Of a stretch of 64,000 nucleotides of DNA, positions 57,073 through 64,000 are shown piece after piece; position 1 is the stretch's first letter, and each line of letters opens with the position of its first letter. The stretch is from the NCBI GenBank assembly GCA_963556145.1, contig OY744463.1:3658001-3722000 (forward strand), given 5' to 3'. Position numbers and translations under genes: made by a program. The notes below the pieces were generated by a model. That model was not told the origin of the DNA, searched no databases, and saw only the letters and a list, made by a program, of their open reading frames with translations. This DNA is from Hygrocybe punicea (Eukaryota > Basidiomycota > Agaricomycetes > Agaricales > Hygrophoraceae).

Positions 57073-59642
57073 TCAGGCTGGGGCGGGGGGTCGAGGGCCA
57101 GAGACTACTCGAGGTCCAGTGAGACCTCGTGTCCTACGCAACCCAAGATCACCGAAGATCGAAGGCCTTTTTTCAAGTTCCGAGTACTGTTGCGAAAGGG
57201 CTACCTGGTCGCTCACGAACATCGATGACGTAAGCACACCGCTGGACGCCGTGGCGGCGGTGTATGGAGTAGAACGAGTCGAACCGGAAGGAAGGGAGGA
57301 GAGACGTGGAGGTGTGGACGTGATGACAACGACAGGTCTCTTAGCCTTGACAACAGTGGCGACGGTGGCTGGGCTGCCCTCATCCGAAGATAGAACATCG
57401 CTCAGACGACCACTCCGGAAGGCACTCGTAAGGCCTGTCAGTGAACCACTTGTAGGACCCGTCAAATCTGTGCGTCCAGTCAGAATATTAATGCAATTTA
57501 CGGAGGGTGTTCGCAAACTTACTGCCAATAAATGAAGTTACATCATACTGCGTACCGACAGAATCAAACTTGTGAAATCTGCCAGTGGCGCCAACGGTTT
57601 CAGGCAAGCGGCCATTAATGTCGTCATTGTCTACGGGCGGAATGGTGATGGGTGGTGGAATTGCACCGAGACCGGGTTTTTCCTCCTTGAGAGCTTTCAT
57701 TCGTCGTGGACGTGGAAGAAGTAGTAGCGGTTCATAACTTGAGGAGCTGACAGGGACGTCCGGCGGTTCCGGGAAAATGCTCAGCGAAAATTCGCTGAAC
57801 GCAGACGCGGAGTCCGATCTGGGATCCCTACCGGTGGAGCCAGAACCAGGCGTGTTAGTCGTGAGGGATGCGGAGGTAAACAACCGCAACGCTGCAATAC
57901 TGTTGTCCAATTCTTTCTGCTTGCGCAAGATATCATCAATAGACGAGGTGCTATTGCGAATGGGCCGTGAGCCGACAACGGAACGACGCTTGGAACTTGC
58001 TTCCATGATTCCCTCCAAGCCATATACAGGTGAATCGATTCTGGGCGATTGCGTCGCATTTGGCATTGGTAGCGATTGAGAAATCCCAACATCCACGTCA
58101 TAGTAAGAATACAATGAAGGGGAAGGACGCGAATCTACGCTCATAGGTGTGTTGGCCGTTATCACCCTCACTGGTGGCGGTGCTACGGTGGTCCGGGTTG
58201 GCGATGCCTGGACGTTGACGTCCAATGCTGGATAAGAGTTCTTCAACTCTGCAACGCGAGGACCCAATTCAGCAACGTCATCTGGATCGATTGTCTGGGA
58301 TTCTATGGAAGGCAGATCACCTTGCTCAGCACCGTTCCAGAGCCTTTCCCCTCCACTACGCCGTCGAGACGTCTTGGAGGTGAGACTGAACAATGAAGGC
58401 AGTCGTCGAGATGCAAAAGATAGATAGGATAAACGGCCCTGGTTGACTTGGCGTGGGTTTGGATATGGGTTAGGGCCAATAAACATCACTGTTCCAGCCG
58501 TATCCGGTTGCGGTTGAAACGTAACATTTGGCTGAGGTAACTTCTCAAAGGATGAACTTCTCTTTATCTGTGCGATAGTCGGAAGGACCTGAGGGGATTC
58601 AGAGAACGTGCAGGTAAGGTCGTAGACAATCAGAATGTAAAGTTCGATGGCTTGAAAAAATCGACCCAGTGTGTTCTCCGAAGACAGGACTGTCAAGGGC
58701 ATCTATGAGTACTCACCGACAGTTTCAAGAAATTTACTCACAAAAAACAATGTTGCCCACACCGAGTCCCAAGTTGATGAGTAAAGCAAAGATAGGCGCA
58801 ATGTAGAATGGAACTGTTTGCTTCCAAGGGTTGGGGGACAGGAAAACATTCAAGGTCAGTTTGAGGAGAAACAAGGCCGAAACCACAATCTCTACGGTTG
58901 CCTCCGTAAAATAAAGAAGCTTTATAAAGGGGAGTGACGGTAGAATGCGCCAAAGAATTTGCAGGACAGGAATGGCGAGCATGGGCACCAGCAAAGCCCA
59001 TTTCAAAGTCAGGCCAGGGGCACCCCAGCGGCCCCAGCTTGCGCTGTGACCTTGCTCTCTGATCTTGAAAAGATCCCCTTTAATAACTTTTGACGGCTGT
59101 TCGGCTTGCGGACACTGTGCGACGAATGTCCAGAAAAAGAGGAACCTGAGGCCGATGGATAGCGCAAAAGCAGTTGCGCGGACAACAAATACCCCTCTAA
59201 AGGACTTGAGGTGAGCTTTGTGGTCGGTGTCATTACGACTGACAGCGAGGATTGGGACAAGGTCAACGACGGAGGCGAAGACACTAAGGAGCGCAGATGC
59301 ATAAAGATAGACCGAAAGCCTGAAGAAATGTGAATTGGATTGACCGATTAAATTGATTAAACTTGGGATGATACATACAAAGCAACACGTCTCATGAGAA
59401 GAAGAAATGTGAAGACACCGAAGGCCAAAAGGCCCACGGAAAAGAAAGGAATATCTGCCAGTAGACTCTCGACCTAGAAACAGATAGAATTTGTGTTGGC
59501 ACAAGACACTTGATGCAAATGGACTCACAGCTAGATCATCGCTTAGACCGAGTACCGTAGGCCGAAGGAGGCCTCCGGAAAAGGGAGGTTGAGGGCGATA
59601 GGATGAGATAGAGCGAGAAAATAAATCAAAGTCAAGCTTCAT
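57073..59642 (-). CDS. Multi-span membrane protein with long cytosolic tail, unrecognised
   Basis: Starts MKLDFDLFSRSISSYRPQPP. Splicing joins about seven hydrophobic segments, including the region near 59380-59460 (FSVGLLAFGVFTFLLLMRR), LSVYLYASALLSVFASVVDL, AFALSIGLRFLFFWTFVA, WALLVPMLAIPVLQILW, EIVVSALFLLKLTLNVF and YIAPIFALLINLGLGVGNI. The tail of about 500 residues is Ser/Pro/Arg-rich and disordered, with RSSSFEKLPQPNVTF and SSIDDILRKQKELDNSIAAL. The topology resembles a seven-pass receptor or transporter-like protein, but I do not recognise the family. The stop is at 57073. Several introns lie within 58700-59500. Confidence 0.65.
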
Positions 59643-60089
59643 CACGCCCATGACCAGCAAGCGTGGTGGTCTCGACAACTAAGCGGACCACCGTGACCAG
59701 CAAGGCTACAACAGTTGTATAATGCTCAGATACTGTAGGGCCTGGTGAAGCGGCGTAAGCGCACTCTGATTGCAGAGAGGCTCGAGGCGAAGGAAGAAGG
59801 TAAAAAACCAGCAGCCAAACGGCTGAATGTCGGAGGGACAGCTGAAACGAAACAGGGAAAGGTCACTAGTACTGAGAGGAAACCGCCCCGCCTACGGTCA
59901 CGGCGGACATGGTGTTTCATGGCAACGCGTCGCATCTAATCTAATAAATTACAACCTGTTACAACTTGTTACAAAGCTTATTTTATGATCCGGTCAAGTG
60001 TATCATGATCAGGGACAGATGCCGATCGTACGCAAGGCAGCATTATTATTGCACCGTCTTATTATCTAATAACATCAGGTGGACCGGAC
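59643..60089. other. Intergenic, small basic frame of doubtful status
   Basis: Between the membrane-protein start (right to left) and the RPL22 stop. A 64-codon frame at 59745-59939 (KRRKRTLIAERLEAKEEGKK) has only a GTG start and no splice or domain support. No firm feature. Confidence 0.3.
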
Positions 60090-60701
60090 TCAGTCTTCCT
60101 CGTCGTCGTCACCAGTCCCGCTGGTGCAGAAATGAGACTTTTTGCGGTACAAAGAGAACAAAGAGACACGCACGCGATGTTGTAGAATCGGAGCTGATAG
60201 CTGTCTTTCGACGACGCCACCACCCTGTCCGTCCTGTAAGTTACAGCAAGCCCGAAAACGAGTCGTGCATGCACAAACTCACCGGATCCAGTCACGGAGT
60301 GAGTTCTTCTTTAAGAACTTTTTGGTCAGGTATTTGAGATACCGTTTGGAGAACGGAATATTTGAAGTAAGGGTAAGTTTGCTGTGAGCTGTAATGCACA
60401 CACGAGTTCAACGAACAGCTGTGTCAATTCGGTTCGAGGCCACACACAGTCTCGGGTAAGCTTAATGCTATCTCCAAGCTGTCCAGCTTTGTCGTCAACC
60501 TTTATGCGGTCATGGAGGAATTTTTCGAAGTCGGCTCCGTCGAAGACACCGTCACCTGCAGGACGTGAAAAGTCGATCACAAATTTGACAAGGGGTCCTT
60601 TTCCTGCGCTGGTCTTGGGCTGGTGTGCAAAGAAACGAGCGACGCCCGGCGTGAGCCTACTGAGAAGGTAACTCAGCAAAGCGGTACCAGACACTGACCA
60701 T
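60090..60701 (-). CDS. rpl22: 60S ribosomal protein L22
   Basis: Exons carry [70 protein letters not shown] and [17 protein letters not shown], all diagnostic of eL22. The last exon (60120-60090) gives GTGDDDEED and stop, the acidic tail of eL22. Exon 1 seems to be only the ATG at 60701-60699, followed by a GTCAGT donor; with the CACCAG acceptor the protein begins M-PKTSAGK. The exact first-exon structure is inference. It is divergent from CBF5, with 183 bp between start codons. Confidence 0.92.
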
Positions 60702-60884
60702 CTTGAGACCTTTGACGGGTAATGGTAGTCGTCCAAATTGTGTGCTGTGCTGTACAGTTTTTACAGGACAAGGTTGTCTCGGGATAGGCCGAGAAATTTA
60801 AATAATTACAAAATAATCTAGAAATGGCTGGTCCGTGCAATCACCTTTCCTAGGGTCGCTCAACACTTCTTCCGTGTAACTGCC

Positions 60885-62785
<1,901 letters not shown>

Positions 62786-63079
62786 AGGTCTACTTCATTG
62801 GAAGGTCCGGTCCTGAGGCACTTCGTTATTGGTTTTTCATGCGTCATGCGAGATACTATCATTGAATTCGTTAAGTCCCTTACACACAAAGATTGGGATA
62901 TTCAAAAATTCAAATGATCGAAATAATTACAAACAAATATTTAATTACCATCCCCCAAGCACGTAATAGAGTCCTTGTTCGGCCGTCGATCAACGATGGC
63001 AAGTATAGGTGTATCATCGAGACAACAACGTCCAAAGTGGTCATAAGTAACGTTTCACGAACAAACGACAACGGGAGAT
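62786..63079. other. Intergenic between convergent genes
   Basis: About 294 bp of probable 3' UTR for CBF5 and the cupredoxin-like gene. No feature seen. Confidence 0.4.
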
Positions 63080-64000
63080 CTATAAGAATGACGCCAGGAC
63101 AGCTCCCAATGTCAGAGCAAGACCTGCTCCTCCGACAGAGAGGGATGTTGCACCGTTGGCAGGTTTTGACGTTGACGATGGCGATGCAGATGTGCCGGAA
63201 CTGGAGGATGTGCTGCTACCATTTATGGACATTGCAAGACCCTGGAATGCAGAAAAATTGCGTGGGGAGTTTTCCACGCTGTTGACAGCGAAAACCATTC
63301 CTTCACCGCAATGGCGGCCTTGACGGCACTGCAACAAAGCTGGTCAGCGAACGAGAGGAACGTGCACGTTTCTCAACTTACGTAGGCCCAGATTGGTGCT
63401 GTATCGTTGACAGTTAGACTCCAGGTAGGGAAAGTAGTTGCGTTCGCATCAACGGGTTGGCTAAAAAGGTTGAATGAACCACGTGACATAAGGACAAGAA
63501 ATTGTTCTTACAAATTGGAATCAAACCCTACGACACCATTGGCATTCAACTGCACACAGGGGTTGGCAAAAGAGGACTGGGTAACCGTGTGATTCTTCTG
63601 GTGGCTGCGCAAGAATTAAAATTTAAGGGGGAACAAATAATGAACAAATGGACAAACAATTCGAATTGGATAACGTCGCGAGGTGCCGCAACGACATGGG
63701 AAGGATTAAACACAAGTTGTCCAGAGGCGCCAACGACCACCTTGATGACGTTTCCAACCAGAGTATTTGGAGTGGCATTGGGGGAGCCTGGGTATGAAGA
63801 GTACGTGGTTGTCCAGGTGGAAGTCTGGAGAGTGATGGTGGCCGTGACTTCTGCGCCGCCTGTTGGGACAGGGGGGGCGGTAACATCACCGGCTGCGGTA
63901 GTCGTCGTTTGGGTGGGCGGGGTTGTTGAAGATGGGGCCGCACTGGCTAAGCTGGCACCCACAGCAAGGGCAGCAGCCTTAAAGTTTGTAAACGAGTTGG
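63080..64000 (-). CDS. Secreted cupredoxin-like, probably GPI-anchored protein (5' end outside window)
   Basis: The coding strand enters from the right edge within a signal peptide (AAALAVGASLASAAP), so the start lies just beyond 64000. A Thr/Ser-rich stretch follows, then VIKVVVGASGQLVFNPSHVV, DVIQFEF, HQKNHTVTQSSFANPC, FPTWSLTVNDTAPIWAYCRQ and GRHCGEGMVFAVN. The H...C...H...M order fits a type 1 copper fold, as in fungal extracellular serine-rich cupredoxins. The end (SSSSGTSASPSSTSKPANGA, then VGGAGLALTLGAVLASFL) is a Ser-rich spacer plus a hydrophobic tail, as for a GPI signal. Introns near 63600-63660 and 63340-63385. Copper binding is inferred, not shown. Confidence 0.78.

Noticed and set aside
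57777..58079. Plus-strand 100-codon frame
   Set aside because: Overlaps the Ser-rich tail exon of the minus-strand membrane protein; no start or splice context.
59745..59939. Small basic gene between the membrane protein and RPL22
   Set aside because: Only a GTG start, no domain, no splice partners.

Overview
The window is a fungal nuclear genome segment, almost certainly from a mushroom-forming basidiomycete (Agaricomycetes). Evidence: genes split by many 45-70 nt introns with GTRNGT donors and CTAAC/CTRAY branch sites, tight gene spacing on both strands, single-copy eukaryotic genes (CDK11-type kinase, Rap1, Rab5, Swi1/ARID, cyclin H, AK6, RPC5, RPL22, CBF5), and the typical agaricomycete transposon mix (Ngaro/DIRS tyrosine-recombinase elements, Ty3/mdg4 elements, hAT elements). 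Coding coordinates below were assembled by reading splice junctions; where given exon by exon, the frame closes.

Layout. 1-3175: 3' part of a Ngaro-type retrotransposon with its split direct repeats. 3345-33512: a gene-dense core of 15 protein genes, often in divergent pairs sharing 135-430 bp promoters: CDK11-like kinase; Rap1-like telomere protein; D-2-hydroxyglutarate dehydrogenase; a CNH+GYF protein; a peroxisomal acyl-CoA ligase; Rab5; an alpha-arrestin; Swi1; DUF1764; cyclin H; DUF7726; AK6/Fap7; RNA polymerase III subunit RPC5; two unrecognised proteins. 33860-55819: a 22 kb transposon nest. 56111-64000: a second gene block: J-domain protein, a multi-span membrane protein, RPL22, CBF5, and a partial secreted cupredoxin-like protein.

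The transposon nest can be read like a stack. A decayed Ty3-type element (element A) holds protease, reverse transcriptase, RNase H and integrase remnants on the plus strand and ends in a 762 bp LTR (54322-55083). Its RT is split by a solo LTR-A (39416-44048), which itself holds a 1058 bp hAT element (39524-40581) and a 2.7 kb element with 141 bp LTRs (40967-43667). The end of its pol is split by a 4.9 kb LTR element (element B, 45885-50772). Downstream sit a 1.6 kb hAT element (50913-52512) containing a solo LTR-B, and a 93 bp palindromic hAT MITE (53953-54045). Target-site duplications of 4 bp (LTR elements) or 8 bp (hAT) are visible, and removing each insert restores the host reading frame.

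The most interesting signal is a gene carried in ANTISENSE by both element A and element B, between the sense genes and the 3' LTR. In both it has the same plan: short helical N-terminus, an intron right after a Met codon, a VEEWL-charged coiled coil, a second intron, a Zn2Cys6-like cysteine cluster (CX2CX6CX7CX2CX6C), a basic nuclear-localisation-like stretch, and a C-terminal coiled coil. Because it is antisense, its introns would survive retrotransposition. Both copies are decayed and both carry TGA at the same place inside the cysteine cluster. Decay across the nest is dominated by CpG to TpG/CpA transitions, pointing to cytosine methylation.
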